Assembly (NCBI GenBank): GCA_029863125.1
Contig: JAOTWB010000005.1
Span: forward strand, 1-64,000
DNA from: Gammaproteobacteria bacterium
GTDB lineage: Bacteria > Pseudomonadota > Gammaproteobacteria > Steroidobacterales > Woeseiaceae
DNA: 64,000 nucleotides
Direction of reading: 5' to 3'
The notes under the pieces are model-generated. The model saw only the letters and a list, made by a program, of their open reading frames with translations, searched no databases and had not been told where the DNA came from. Positions 54,347 through 64,000 of the stretch are shown here, piece after piece. Position 1 is the first letter of the stretch, and each line of letters opens with the position of its first letter. Both the position numbers and the translations under genes were made by a program.

Positions 54347-55237
54347 TTAGTCCGGATCGAGACGATGTGCCGTCAGACTGTTGTGTCGAATGAGCACAGG
54401 CTCGTGATTTGCACGGAGCCCCGCTGCAAGTTTTTCCGTCATGCAGACAGAACGGTGCTGGCCGCCGGTGCAGCCAATCGCCACGGTGAGATAACCCCGC
54501 TGTGATTCCCGGTAGCGAGGGATCCAGCGGTCCAGGAAGCCGAGGATGTCCTCGAACATGGCCCTGAAGTTCTCGTCCCGGTTCAGAAACTCGGTTACTT
54601 CCTCGTCGAGCCCCGTCAGGCCGCGCAGCTCGAGCGTCCAATACGGGTTCGGCAGACTTCTGAGGTCGAACACAAAATCGGCGTCGGCGGGAATGCCATA
54701 CTTGAATCCGAAGGATTGAATCAGAATCGACAGCGTATTCTGTTTTCGCCGGTCAACGCGTTCTCGAATAGTGTCGGCCAGTTCGTAGATACTTGTGCGT
54801 GACGTATCGATAATGAGGTCGGCACTATCGTGAATTTCCGAAAGAATTGCGCGATCCCTGTTGATGGCGGCACGCAGTTCGTCGCCAAATTCGGCGAGCG
54901 GGTGACGGCGCCGGGATTCGCCGTAGCGCTGCAGGAGAATTGCGTCGCTTGCATGTAAGAAAATGATCTCTGTCTGTACGTTCTGCTGGCGCAACTCACG
55001 CAATAGTTCGGGCAGTGATCGCAGATCCTCGGCACGGGCACGTGCATCGATGCCGACGGCCAGCAGTTTTGCAGAACCCGTAGCACGAGAGCGCACCTCA
55101 TCGACCGCCGCTTTCAGCAGCGTGGCGGGGAGATTATCGATGCAGTTGTAGCCGAGATCCTCGAGTACATGCAGCGCTACGGTTTTGCCGGAACCGGACA
55201 GGCCACTTACAATAATCAGGCGAAGTTCTTTCGACAT
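54347..55237 (-). CDS. rapZ: RNase adapter/nucleotide-binding protein RapZ
   Basis: Protein of 296 aa. In E. coli RapZ guides RNase E to the sRNA GlmZ and so controls GlmS and amino-sugar supply. The Walker A motif VSGLSGSGKTVALHVLEDLG is at residues 9-28. The conserved DTSRTSIYEL segment lies near 145, with FGFKYGIPADADFVFDLRSLPNPYW near 170. The C-terminal domain shows IGCTGGQHRSVCMTEKL near 255. It overlaps ptsN by 22 bp, the usual ptsN-rapZ order. Confidence 0.95.
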   Translation of the reverse strand: MSKELRLIIVSGLSGSGKTVALHVLEDLGYNCIDNLPATLLKAAVDEVRSRATGSAKLLAVGIDARARAEDLRSLPELLRELRQQNVQTEIIFLHASDAILLQRYGESRRRHPLAEFGDELRAAINRDRAILSEIHDSADLIIDTSRTSIYELADTIRERVDRRKQNTLSILIQSFGFKYGIPADADFVFDLRSLPNPYWTLELRGLTGLDEEVTEFLNRDENFRAMFEDILGFLDRWIPRYRESQRGYLTVAIGCTGGQHRSVCMTEKLAAGLRANHEPVLIRHNSLTAHRLDPD

Positions 55238-55710
55238 GGAGTGTCGGGCGCATTGAGCGATGCTCCGTCGATCAATGCTTTGTACAGGTCACTGCTGCTG
55301 TTCATGCCGCGAAGCCGGGCGCGCAGTCCCTCATCAGCCAACACACGCGTGACGAGTTCAATATCCGCGCGGTGTTCGTCGTTGAGTTCAGCCGGTACCA
55401 CCATGCCGAATACAAGATCGACGGGCTCACCGTCGGCTGCATCGAAGTCTACGGGCTCAGAGAGCTTGATGAACGCGGCGTTGCTCGTTTCGATGCCTTT
55501 GATGCGGCAGTGTGGGAACGCAGCGCCTTTGTCGAGGCCGGTGCATCCGAGCCGCTCCCGGTCAAACAGGCATTCGAAGACCAGCTCGCTGGCGATATCC
55601 GGACTGGACCGAACCAGCAGCTCGCTGAGTATTTCCAGACAATGCTTTTTACTGCGCGCTGTGGCGTTGCACAAAACCGCGTCGGGTTGGATGATGTTTT
55701 CGAGCGACAT
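55216..55710 (-). CDS. ptsN: Nitrogen-PTS enzyme IIA (PtsN)
   Basis: Regulatory phosphoprotein of the PTS-Ntr system, 164 aa. The phosphorylated His67 lies in GAAFPHCRI, and RERLGCTGLDKG before it is typical. It ends with a tail that overlaps rapZ by 22 bp. Its phosphate donor NPr (ptsO) is not next to rapZ here, so NPr may be encoded elsewhere. The gene follows hpf by 62 bp in the rpoN cluster, as in other gammaproteobacteria. Confidence 0.94.
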   Translation of the reverse strand: MSLENIIQPDAVLCNATARSKKHCLEILSELLVRSSPDIASELVFECLFDRERLGCTGLDKGAAFPHCRIKGIETSNAAFIKLSEPVDFDAADGEPVDLVFGMVVPAELNDEHRADIELVTRVLADEGLRARLRGMNSSSDLYKALIDGASLNAPDTPCRKNFA

Positions 55711-55772
55711 AGCTTAGGTAACCGGTTGTCGCGACCCGTGTGGCGAGCGGGCCACACAGGTCGGATGGGAGA

Positions 55773-56093
55773 TCAGGCGAACCTTGTTTTTTGTTTTTCT
55801 CTGGCGTGATGGTCGACGAGTTTTTCCTTGTACTTCCGTACTCGACGTTCGAGCTTATCTACCAGTCCGTCGATCGCGGCGTACATGTCTTCTTCCGTGT
55901 GTTCGCAATGGATCGTACCGCCATTTACTTGGGCGGTTGCTTCAGCCTTATGGCGAAGTTTTTCTACGGTCAGGATACATTGGACGTCAGACACGAGGTC
56001 AAAGTGTCGTGCGATTTTTTCAATTTTCGTTTCGACATAGTCTTTAAGAGAAGCAGTGACTTCGACGTGATGGCCTGAAACATTCAAGTGCAT
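55773..56093 (-). CDS. hpf: Ribosome hibernation promoting factor, short form
   Basis: Small protein of 106 aa that binds the 30S subunit and helps to form inactive 100S ribosome dimers in slow growth. It begins MHLNVSGHHVEVTASLKDYV and has the segment DVQCILTVEKLRHKAEATAQVNG. Near residue 85 is LVDKLERRVRKYKEKL. It lacks the C-terminal domain of the long form. It lies between rpoN and ptsN, the usual place. Confidence 0.94.
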   Translation of the reverse strand: MHLNVSGHHVEVTASLKDYVETKIEKIARHFDLVSDVQCILTVEKLRHKAEATAQVNGGTIHCEHTEEDMYAAIDGLVDKLERRVRKYKEKLVDHHAREKQKTRFA

Positions 56094-56229
56094 AATGGTC
56101 TCCTGTTTTTTGTAGCGCGGTTCCGCGGCGACACCCCCGCCTGGTAGCGAGCAAAACCCGGTGTTTTCCGTACAAGCTCAGAATAGTGTTTTGTGTGTCC
56201 TCCTCAAGTCGTGTTTCGTACCTAATTCG

Positions 56230-57624
56230 CTACCTCGTCTCTCGGCTCCTGCGGTCACTGGACGAGGGAATATTCATGGCTTCACGGTACTTCGCGACCG
56301 TCCTTCTGGCAACAGAAATACCGTCGTCTTTCAGCAAGTTCGTGATCTTGCTGTCACTTAATGGCTTCTTGGGGTTCTCGGCGCCTATCAGTTTCCGAAT
56401 TTTCGCGCGAACCGACGTCGAGGACTGATTCACGCCGCTCATGGACGACAGGTGGCTGGAGAAGAAGTATTTGAATTCGAACACGCCGCGGGGCGTATGC
56501 ATGTACTTGTTAGTAGTAACACGCGAAATCGTAGATTCGTGCATGCCGATTTCTTCCGCAATATCCCGCAATACCATTGGTTTCATGGATTCATCGCCAT
56601 GTTCCAGGAATTCGGTTTGCCGCGCCACAATGCTCGTGGCGACCTTGAGCAGCGTCTCGTTACGAATTTCGAGGCTACGTATGAGCCAACGCGCCTCCTG
56701 CAGCTGCGACTTCAGTACGGCGTGTTCGCTGCTACCCCGCAAGAGCCGAGCGTATTGCTGATTGACGGACAGGCGCGGAACGCCGGTCGGACTGATTTCC
56801 ACCTGCCAGCGGTTATCGACTTTCCGCACGAATACATCCGGAATGACGTACTCCGTGGACGGTGGGCTAACCGCCAGCCCGGGCTTGGGATTGCATCCGC
56901 GCACCAGCGCAAGGGCCTCATGCACATCGTCCTCGGTTGTGTGCAGGCTGCGACGCAGCTCTCCGTAGTCGCGGCTGGCAACGAGGTCGAGGTGATCGCT
57001 CGCTACGGCGATGGCAAGCTGCAGGCCCGGCGTCATCCAATCGAGCTGACTGAGCTGCAGGATAATGCACTCGGAGATAGAGCGTGCGCCCACGCCGACC
57101 GGGTCGAGTTTCTGAATTTTCGTCAGAGTGCGCTCGATTTCTGATTCGACGATGCCCATCTCCGCATCCAGGCTGGCGGCGATTTCCTCCAGGTCGACGG
57201 TGAGGTAACCATCGTCGTTGATCGAATCAATGATTGCTTCGCCGATAATGACCTCGCGGGGTGAAAAATGCTCCATTTCCAGCTGCCAAAGCAGGTGTTC
57301 GCGGAGTGTCTGCCCCGATTCATCTGCGAATTCGCTGATCGGTCGCCCTTCGCCGTTCCAGCCTCCGTCTTGCGTACGTTCAGCGGCCCGCGTCTGCCAG
57401 AGTTCGTCGGCCTTGATAGCCTCGACCTCTGCCGTCGATTCATCGCTGGTTTTCGGAAGCTCGGGAAGGTCCTCCATCTCCAGCATGATGTTTTCTTCCA
57501 GCGCTTCCTGAATTTCGGCATTCAGGTCGAGTATCGGCAGCTGCAGCAGACGAATCGCCTGCTGCAATTGCGGCGTCATCGTCAGCGTCTGACCGAGTTT
57601 TAGCTGCAGCGATGGTTTCAGCAT
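56230..57624 (-). CDS. rpoN: RNA polymerase sigma-54 factor
   Basis: Alternative sigma factor that needs ATP-dependent enhancer-binding activators and reads -24/-12 promoters. The 464-aa protein opens with the Gln/Leu-rich region I (LQLKLGQTLTMTPQLQQAIR). An acidic region II follows near residues 50-110. The core-binding domain and helix-turn-helix (MHESTISRVTTNKYMHTP) lie near residue 370. The C-terminal RpoN box is ARRTVAKYREAMNIPSS. Gene position downstream of lptB is the normal one. Confidence 0.97.
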   Translation of the reverse strand: MLKPSLQLKLGQTLTMTPQLQQAIRLLQLPILDLNAEIQEALEENIMLEMEDLPELPKTSDESTAEVEAIKADELWQTRAAERTQDGGWNGEGRPISEFADESGQTLREHLLWQLEMEHFSPREVIIGEAIIDSINDDGYLTVDLEEIAASLDAEMGIVESEIERTLTKIQKLDPVGVGARSISECIILQLSQLDWMTPGLQLAIAVASDHLDLVASRDYGELRRSLHTTEDDVHEALALVRGCNPKPGLAVSPPSTEYVIPDVFVRKVDNRWQVEISPTGVPRLSVNQQYARLLRGSSEHAVLKSQLQEARWLIRSLEIRNETLLKVATSIVARQTEFLEHGDESMKPMVLRDIAEEIGMHESTISRVTTNKYMHTPRGVFEFKYFFSSHLSSMSGVNQSSTSVRAKIRKLIGAENPKKPLSDSKITNLLKDDGISVARRTVAKYREAMNIPSSSDRRSRETR

Positions 57625-57687
57625 GAGGTACTATCTACTCTATGGGCGAATTGCGCCGGCGCAAGGGCGTCGGATTGTCATTCTGCC

Positions 57688-58413
57688 TCAGAGTCTGAAC
57701 TCCTTTCCGAGATACACTTCTCGGACATGTTGATTTTGCAGAATTTCTTCGGGCGAACCCGCCGCAATCAGAATACCGTCACTCAGTATATAGGCACGGC
57801 TACAGATCCCGAGCGTTTCCCGGACATTATGGTCAGTGATCAGGACGCCAATGTCGCGTTCACAAAGATGTCGGATGATGCGCTGAATATCGAGAACCGA
57901 GATCGGATCGACCCCGGCGAATGGCTCGTCGAGCAAGACGAAAAGCGGGTTGGCCGCAAGTGCTCGCGCAATTTCTACACGGCGCCTCTCGCCGCCCGAC
58001 AGGCTGATGCCGAGACTGCTCCGAACATGACCGACATGCAGTTCGTCCAGGAGGTTTTCGAGTTCCTGCTCACGACCAGCGCGGTCCAGGTCGTCACGGT
58101 TTTCGAGGATGGCGAGGATGTTCTCTTCCACCGTGAGTTTGCGAAATATTGAGGCTTCCTGCGGCAGGTATCCCAATCCCAGCTTGGCGCGTCGGTGCAT
58201 GGGCTGTGTCGTAAGGTCCTTGCCGTCGAGCAGGATTTTGCCGCCGTCAGCGACAATCAGGCCGACAATCATGTAGAACGCGGTCGTCTTGCCGGCGCCG
58301 TTCGGGCCGAGCAGGCCAACGACTTCGCCGCTCTTGATCTCGAGGGAAATACTTTTGACGACTTTGCGGAGCTTGAAGCTCTTTGAAATATCCTGAACGC
58401 TGAGGATGCTCAT
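57688..58413 (-). CDS. lptB: LPS export ABC transporter ATPase LptB
   Basis: Cytoplasmic ATPase that powers extraction of LPS from the inner membrane with LptFG. The 241-aa protein has Walker [21 protein letters not shown] near 36, Q-loop [12 protein letters not shown] near 85, signature [15 protein letters not shown] near 140, and Walker [17 protein letters not shown] near 160. The end region matches LptB. The ATG overlaps the lptA stop by 4 bp. Confidence 0.97.
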   Translation of the reverse strand: MSILSVQDISKSFKLRKVVKSISLEIKSGEVVGLLGPNGAGKTTAFYMIVGLIVADGGKILLDGKDLTTQPMHRRAKLGLGYLPQEASIFRKLTVEENILAILENRDDLDRAGREQELENLLDELHVGHVRSSLGISLSGGERRRVEIARALAANPLFVLLDEPFAGVDPISVLDIQRIIRHLCERDIGVLITDHNVRETLGICSRAYILSDGILIAAGSPEEILQNQHVREVYLGKEFRL

Positions 58414-59081
58414 GGATTGTCGTTTTCGACCTCCGGACGATCGGACTCATCGCTGCCTTTGATTTCGCCAATTTCACGATCCGCCGGGGTATAGGTAATC
58501 CGCACCCTGCCGTTCTCACTCCCCGATGCATCTGCATTGATGCGTTGTTCCGTTATGTTGTAAACGAGGTAGTTCGACGCGATTTGATTACCGCCCTCAT
58601 TGATTTTCGCTTGCTCGGAAAACTCGATGATTCCTGCGCCAACATCGTAAAGAAATCTGCCGGCCTCAGCGTAAGTGACTTCATCAGACCCCGGCCGCTT
58701 CAGTTCGAACGTTGCGGGGGATCCCGTGACCGTCGCCTTCCTCAGCTGGTATTTAACAAAGGTAAGATCCGCAGATTTGCACTCTATGTGCCCGTTTTCG
58801 ATGTCGATGACAACATTGCCGGTAAATTGCCAGGAACTGTCTTCACCTTCCGCGTTGGTGGCGCGGCCTTCATCGGCTTCAATGCTGACGCGGCCTTGCG
58901 ACAAACGCAGGCCAGTGAAAATGATCATTGACGTCTTGCCGTCGAATGACGTCGATTCGGCGTCAATATCCCACGGCAAACGCAGGTCCAGGTCGGCCAC
59001 CTGGGCGACAGCGCTCAGCGGCATCAGGACCAGGAATGGCAGAAGTCGCGTGAGGTAAGAAAGGAACGCCTTGATCGTCAT
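58410..59081 (-). CDS. lptA: LPS transport periplasmic protein LptA
   Basis: Forms the periplasmic bridge carrying LPS from LptC to LptDE. The 223-aa protein has a signal peptide ending near AVAQ (residue 26). A beta-jellyroll OstA domain follows (about 35-175), with the strands [21 protein letters not shown] and [16 protein letters not shown]. It has an acidic tail of about 35 residues that is longer than in E. coli. The start directly follows the lptC stop and the end overlaps lptB by 4 bp. Confidence 0.9.
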   Translation of the reverse strand: MTIKAFLSYLTRLLPFLVLMPLSAVAQVADLDLRLPWDIDAESTSFDGKTSMIIFTGLRLSQGRVSIEADEGRATNAEGEDSSWQFTGNVVIDIENGHIECKSADLTFVKYQLRKATVTGSPATFELKRPGSDEVTYAEAGRFLYDVGAGIIEFSEQAKINEGGNQIASNYLVYNITEQRINADASGSENGRVRITYTPADREIGEIKGSDESDRPEVENDNP

Positions 59082-59642
59082 TCAGGGTGCTATTTTGCCA
59101 CGAACATTGGACTTGAGTTCGATTTTGTCATCGTTGAGTGATGCTAGCATGCCGGTCGCAGTGAGGCTGCGAGCGCCAATCCGTATTTGAACTCTCTGAT
59201 CGGTTTCGGCCACAAACCGTTCGGGGTCGAGCTCAAGGTACTGCGTCCGGATTTCGGTCTCGTTTTCGGCTGAGCCGGCATTGCTGGTCGCACGAACATG
59301 CCCCCTCAGCGTAATCCGGGGGCTGTCTTCACGTAACGTGGCCGCATCGGCATTGACGGTCCACGGGATATCACTGCCCGGCGAGTACCGAATCCGCACA
59401 TCGCTAAACTCGATGCGTTTGTCGGTCTGTTGCTCGGCGCGATCGGCATCGATTTCATACAGCAGATCACCGTTTTCGCCTGTTCCGAGGATACGCGCTG
59501 ATTTCAGGTAATAGCCCCGATGCGCGGGTTCAAAGGGCGGCGCGTCGGAAGCGCCCGAGCGGTCCGAGCGCGCCAGGTACCAGCTGCCCAGCGCAGCTGC
59601 TGTCAATACCGCAATCAATGCGACACCGCGCGGGCTCATCAT
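59082..59642 (-). CDS. lptC: LPS export protein LptC
   Basis: Inner-membrane-anchored component that receives LPS from LptBFG and passes it to LptA. The 186-aa protein has one N-terminal transmembrane segment (about residues 7-23). The periplasmic beta domain includes YEIDADRAEQQTDKRIEFSDV near 62 and a conserved PWTVNADAATLREDS near 95. The start overlaps the kdsC stop by 4 bp. Sequence similarity in this family is low, but position and architecture agree. Confidence 0.9.
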   Translation of the reverse strand: MMSPRGVALIAVLTAAALGSWYLARSDRSGASDAPPFEPAHRGYYLKSARILGTGENGDLLYEIDADRAEQQTDKRIEFSDVRIRYSPGSDIPWTVNADAATLREDSPRITLRGHVRATSNAGSAENETEIRTQYLELDPERFVAETDQRVQIRIGARSLTATGMLASLNDDKIELKSNVRGKIAP

Positions 59643-60139
59643 TGCGATCTGTCCCGTGCGGACAGCACCAGCTCACATACCTCGCGAACCGCACCGAGGC
59701 CACCGGGCGCAGACGTCGTGTAGTCGCAGTGCGCACGCACGGCTTCGACGGCGTTAGCGACGGCAATTGAGATGCCAACGTGTTGCAGCAGCGGCAGGTC
59801 CGGAATGTCATCGCCGACGTACGCACATTCGGGCGCAGTGATACCCAGCGATTCGAGGATACTGTCTATTGCTGCCACTTTGTCATCGCAGCCTTGCACC
59901 ACATGCCGCACGCCCAATTCGGCCATGCGCCGCTCGACGGCGTCGGATCGTCGGCCGCTGACCACGGCGACTGCGACGTTGGCGTTGATGAGTTTTCGAA
60001 TGCCGAAGCCATCATGCGTGTGAAAAGCCTTGGTCTCGACGCCGTCGTCGGAAACGTAAAAGCGGCCGTCCGTGAACACGCCGTCGACGTCGAAAGCGAC
60101 GAGACGAACGCCGGCGAGTTTACTGCCGATATTGTTCAC
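59639..60139 (-). CDS. kdsC: 3-deoxy-D-manno-octulosonate 8-phosphate phosphatase KdsC
   Basis: HAD-type phosphatase that makes Kdo for the LPS core. The 166-aa protein carries the nucleophile motif LVAFDVDGVFTDGRFYV near residue 14. HTHDGFGIRKL, AVVSGRRSDAVERRM near 57, and the metal-binding AYVGDDIPDLPLL near 110 follow. It starts at a GTG that overlaps the kdsD stop (GTGA) and ends inside the lptC start, so this part of the operon is tightly coupled. Confidence 0.95.
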   Translation of the reverse strand: MNNIGSKLAGVRLVAFDVDGVFTDGRFYVSDDGVETKAFHTHDGFGIRKLINANVAVAVVSGRRSDAVERRMAELGVRHVVQGCDDKVAAIDSILESLGITAPECAYVGDDIPDLPLLQHVGISIAVANAVEAVRAHCDYTTSAPGGLGAVREVCELVLSARDRSQ

Positions 60140-61119
60140 ATTAGGCCTTCGCGAAACAGGTCGTGAATATTCAGCGCGCCAACCAGCGTGCCGCTTTCGT
60201 CGACGACGAGCAAAGAGGTGATCTTGTATTCTTCGAGCAGATGAAGCGCTTCGGCGGCAAGTACGTCCGCCGTCGTAGTCTTGCAGTTGGTGTGCATCAC
60301 GTCGCGAATGATGGTCGAGCGAACATCCGCGCCGGCATCCAGCGTCCGCCTGAGGTCTCCATCCGTAAAGATACCCATTACCTTGCTGTTCGAATCGACG
60401 ATAGCGGTCATGCCAAGGCCCTTGTCGGTCATTTCAAAAAGCGCGTCGCGCAAGGTTACATCGGCGCTGACGGCCGGTATGCGATCGCCGCTGCGCATGA
60501 CGTCTGCGACTCGCAGCAGCAGGCGCTTGCCGAGATTGCCTCTGGGATGGGATCGCGCGAAATCTTCGGCCGTGAAGCCACGATTCTTGAGCAAAGCGAC
60601 GGCCAGAGCGTCACCCATTGCGAGCGTGGCTGTCGTGCTTGCAGTGGGTGCGAGATTCAGCGGGCACGCTTCTTCGCTCACACTGACGTCGAGATGAACG
60701 TCGGCCGTCTTCGCCATCGTTGAATTCGGGTTCCCGGTCATCGCCAGCATTTTCGCCCCCATGCGTTTGACCGCCGGAAGTATCGTGATGACTTCCTCGG
60801 TTTCACCGGAATAGGAAATGGCAAGAAGCAAATCGTGTTTCGTGATCATGCCGACGTCGCCATGGCTGGCCTCCGCGGGATGCATGAAAAATGCGGGTGT
60901 TCCCGTCGATGCCAGCGTTGCAGCGATCTTGTTACTGACATGACCGGATTTGCCCATACCGGTGACGACGATGCGACCGGGTGTCTCCATGCACAGCTGG
61001 CAGGCGGCCACAAAATCGTCGTTGAGGCGAGATTTCAGGTTTTTCACGGCTCGTGATTCGATGTCGAGAACTTCGGCAGCGAGCGCGAGTAATTCGTCGT
61101 TTGTCAGGGCGTCAGGCAA
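60136..61119 (-). CDS. kdsD: Arabinose-5-phosphate isomerase KdsD
   Basis: Converts ribulose 5-phosphate to arabinose 5-phosphate, the first Kdo precursor. Of 327 aa, residues about 40-175 form a SIS sugar-isomerase domain with VVTGMGKSGHVSNKIAATLAS and AISYSGETEEVI. Two CBS domains follow (about 205-325). The only reasonable start is a TTG at 61119, with GAGAG upstream. It sits 33 bp after yrbG and begins the coupled kdsD-kdsC-lptC-lptA-lptB series. Confidence 0.95.
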   Translation of the reverse strand: MPDALTNDELLALAAEVLDIESRAVKNLKSRLNDDFVAACQLCMETPGRIVVTGMGKSGHVSNKIAATLASTGTPAFFMHPAEASHGDVGMITKHDLLLAISYSGETEEVITILPAVKRMGAKMLAMTGNPNSTMAKTADVHLDVSVSEEACPLNLAPTASTTATLAMGDALAVALLKNRGFTAEDFARSHPRGNLGKRLLLRVADVMRSGDRIPAVSADVTLRDALFEMTDKGLGMTAIVDSNSKVMGIFTDGDLRRTLDAGADVRSTIIRDVMHTNCKTTTADVLAAEALHLLEEYKITSLLVVDESGTLVGALNIHDLFREGLM

Positions 61120-61151
61120 AGATGGCTCTCAGCGTTATCGTCAGCGACATT

Positions 61152-62117
61152 CTATAGGTTTTGTGCAACGACGTATGAGTCGTAAGCAATAAAGGCGACG
61201 AGCAGTGCCAGGCCCTCCAGGCGCGACAGCTGGGCCTTGCCGTCGGAGTTGTAGGACATGGCGAATAACACCAGCGTAAAGGCGGCCATGACAAAGACGT
61301 GCAATGACAGCACCGTCGGCGCGAGTGCGGCAGGCTCGATGGTGGACGCGACGCCGATGACAGCGAGCAGGTTGAAGATATTCGAACCTACGATGTTGCC
61401 GATCGCGAGTCCGTACTCGCCTTTGAGTGCGCTCGCGAGGGACACGGCGAGTTCCGGGAGGCTGGTACCGAGCGCGACGATCAGGATGCCGATCACGACT
61501 TCGCTAATGCCAAGCTGCGTCGCAATACCGATTGCGCCGTCGACCAGCAGGTCCGCACCGATAAGCAGCGTGCCGAGACCGACGAGTAGCCAGATGATGG
61601 CCATCGTCATGCTGACGTCGGTCGGAATTTCCGCCTCGTAGTCTCGCTTGATCGGATCATTGGCGGCCGACGTCAACCCCAGGCGAGCCAGCCAGATCAT
61701 GACAATGACAAGCCCGGTTAGCAGCACGATGCCGTCGATGCGGCTGAGATAGGCGTCGAGAAACAGCGATACGGTCAGAAGCGTGACGGCGAGCAGGGCC
61801 GGCATCTCTCGTCGCAGCGTCTCCGACTCCAGGCTGATCGGCCGAATCAAGGCGGTAATCCCCAGGACCAGCCCGATGTTGACAATGTTGGAACCCAGTG
61901 CGTTGCCGATGGCAAGTCCCGGCTGCTTCTGGCTGGCTGCCACCACCGACACGAGAATTTCGGGCGCCGACGTCGCGAATGCTACGATCGTCAGGCCGAT
62001 CAGCAGAGGCGCGACGCCGAGGTTACGGGCAGTCGCTGCCGCGCCATGAACGAACCGATCGGCGCCCCACACGAGCAGGAAGAGTCCGGCGATGACCAAC
62101 AGGATGTTGCCAAGCAT
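61152..62117 (-). CDS. yrbG: Calcium/sodium:cation antiporter YrbG family
   Basis: Inner-membrane exchanger of 321 aa with about ten helices. The two alpha repeats are visible: GLTIVAFATSAPEILVSVVAA near 42 with GNALGSNIVNIGLV, and VALGTSLPELAVSLASALKG near 215 with GNIVGSNIFN. These line the ion path in the CaCA superfamily. It leads the kdsD-rpoN gene string and is divergent from ibaG. The ion pair used here is not known. Confidence 0.93.
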   Translation of the reverse strand: MLGNILLVIAGLFLLVWGADRFVHGAAATARNLGVAPLLIGLTIVAFATSAPEILVSVVAASQKQPGLAIGNALGSNIVNIGLVLGITALIRPISLESETLRREMPALLAVTLLTVSLFLDAYLSRIDGIVLLTGLVIVMIWLARLGLTSAANDPIKRDYEAEIPTDVSMTMAIIWLLVGLGTLLIGADLLVDGAIGIATQLGISEVVIGILIVALGTSLPELAVSLASALKGEYGLAIGNIVGSNIFNLLAVIGVASTIEPAALAPTVLSLHVFVMAAFTLVLFAMSYNSDGKAQLSRLEGLALLVAFIAYDSYVVAQNL

Positions 62118-62283
62118 AGTTCGTCGTAGTCGATGAGTGACGGCCAGCGATACGGGACATTATCGCATGCGGGCCGGGCGGCTCGGACCGGCAATGATAC
62201 ACAATCGGGATCGCACGTTGGGAAGCGGTGTACTTTGCGGTTACACTGCGCTCCCGCAGGCATTTTGTGAAAAAGCTTCCCAA

Positions 62284-62532
62284 ATGGACCCATCCGAAGT
62301 CAGGCGCCTCATCACGGTCGGATTCTCCGACGCGATTGTCGAGGTATTGAGCGAAGACAACACTCACTTCGAGGCTCTGGTCGTCGCCGCCGAGTTCGCA
62401 GGCAAACGCCCTTTGGCCAGACACCAGCTCGTCTACCGTTGCCTGGGCGCGCTGGTCGGCAACGAGATACATGCGCTGTCGATTACGGCCTTGACGCCCG
62501 ATGAATGGCGTGAACGCAGCGGGGAATCGTAA
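62284..62532 (+). CDS. ibaG: BolA-family protein IbaG (YrbA)
   Basis: Small protein of 82 aa in the BolA family, which bind iron-sulfur clusters together with monothiol glutaredoxins. I chose the ATG at 62284; the frame extends upstream but the family starts here. The motif RPLARHQLVYRCLGALVG carries the conserved His, and the end EIHALSITALTPDEW matches IbaG. It is 3 bp ahead of murA, the conserved gammaproteobacterial pairing. The mla genes that usually neighbour it are not present here. Confidence 0.92.
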   Translation: MDPSEVRRLITVGFSDAIVEVLSEDNTHFEALVVAAEFAGKRPLARHQLVYRCLGALVGNEIHALSITALTPDEWRERSGES

Positions 62533-63792
<1,260 letters not shown>

Positions 63793-63804
63793 CAAATCGC
63801 CTTC

Positions 63805-64000
63805 CTAGCGTGGATCCTCCGGGCGCTCGCCGGCGATCACGGTCGTTGTGAAACGCTCGCGGTCCCGGATGCCGGTGATCTCAACCTTGTCACCGGGAAC
63901 CGTGCTCGCCGCGATCAAGAGCGCCTGGCGCCGTGAAAAAACAGGCTCGCCGTTCATGGTCAGGATAACGTCGCCGCGCTTCAGATTGGCCGCCGCCGCC
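63805..64000 (-). CDS. DegS/AlgW-type serine protease, C-terminal PDZ fragment
   Basis: The last 64 codons of a gene that continues beyond the window. The readable residues form the end of a PDZ domain, with NLKRGDVILTMNGEPV and STVPGDKVEITGIRDRER, then a short tail and a TAG stop. The segment fits Do-like proteases of the DegS/AlgW kind, which sense misfolded porins and start the sigma-E response; in Pseudomonas algW lies near murA. The protease domain is not visible, so this is a family-level call. It converges on murA with a 12-bp gap. Confidence 0.65.
   Translation of the reverse strand, partial: AAAANLKRGDVILTMNGEPVFSRRQALLIAASTVPGDKVEITGIRDRERFTTTVIAGERPEDPR

Overview
The window reads as ordinary chromosome from a Gram-negative gammaproteobacterium. 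This follows from the lptABC/kdsCD/rpoN/hpf/ptsN/rapZ order, the LPS genes hldE and waaA, TolC, IbaG next to murA, and the split class II ribonucleotide reductase nrdJa/nrdJb also known from Pseudomonas. The DNA is moderately GC-rich and densely coding on both strands. I see no tRNA, rRNA, CRISPR, transposase, integrase or phage gene. A marine, uncultured-type lineage such as the Woeseiales would fit the gene mix, but that is only an inference.

Layout. 1-6.7 kb: the end of folK, an S41 lipoprotein protease, a PTR1-like pteridine reductase, a DUF185 methyltransferase, uppP overlapping a predicted beta-barrel gene, and cca. 6.7-12 kb: a lipoprotein aminopeptidase running antisense into the lytic transglycosylase slt, then degQ and hsp20, each with a stress-sigma-like promoter. 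12-15.5 kb: a 522-bp regulatory region, nrdJa/nrdJb and a 127-bp imperfect palindrome. 15.5-23 kb: hldE, waaA, tolC, a pcm-like gene and a PAS-GGDEF-EAL protein. 23-27.5 kb: a pyrophosphate module of H+-pumping pyrophosphatase, PPi-dependent phosphofructokinase and adenylate kinase. 27.5-34 kb: a sugar dehydrogenase/diheme cytochrome fusion, rnd, an unknown membrane protein, mpl, a LON-domain protein and hemL. 34-39 kb: the run metK-ahcY-cpdA-traB-hemL. 39-46.5 kb: tkt-gap-pgk, a Tat-exported PhoX-like protein, and pyk. 46.5-51 kb: a penicillin-acylase family enzyme and a MoxR/VWA pair in an apparent operon with pyk. 51-54 kb: an exported PrxQ, a patatin lipase and mgtE. 54-62 kb: rapZ, ptsN, hpf, rpoN, lptB, lptA, lptC, kdsC, kdsD and yrbG on one strand. 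62-64 kb: ibaG, murA and the end of a DegS/AlgW-type protease.

How the parts fit. Two themes dominate. The first is envelope construction and quality control: Kdo and heptose supply, LPS transport, undecaprenyl phosphate recycling, MurA, Mpl, Slt, DegQ and a DegS-like protease. The second is central carbon metabolism with a PPi-linked step, where HppA and Pfp both use pyrophosphate and the lower glycolytic enzymes are clustered. The best regulatory evidence is upstream of nrdJa: a consensus-like sigma-70 promoter followed by a strong NrdR-box match. On the other strand, a perfect sigma-32 -35 element precedes hsp20. No clearly new defence or mobile system was found. The items most worth a second look are the palindromic element after nrdJb, the antisense 3' overlap of the aminopeptidase and slt, the dehydrogenase-cytochrome fusion, and the pyk-acylase-MoxR-VWA gene string.
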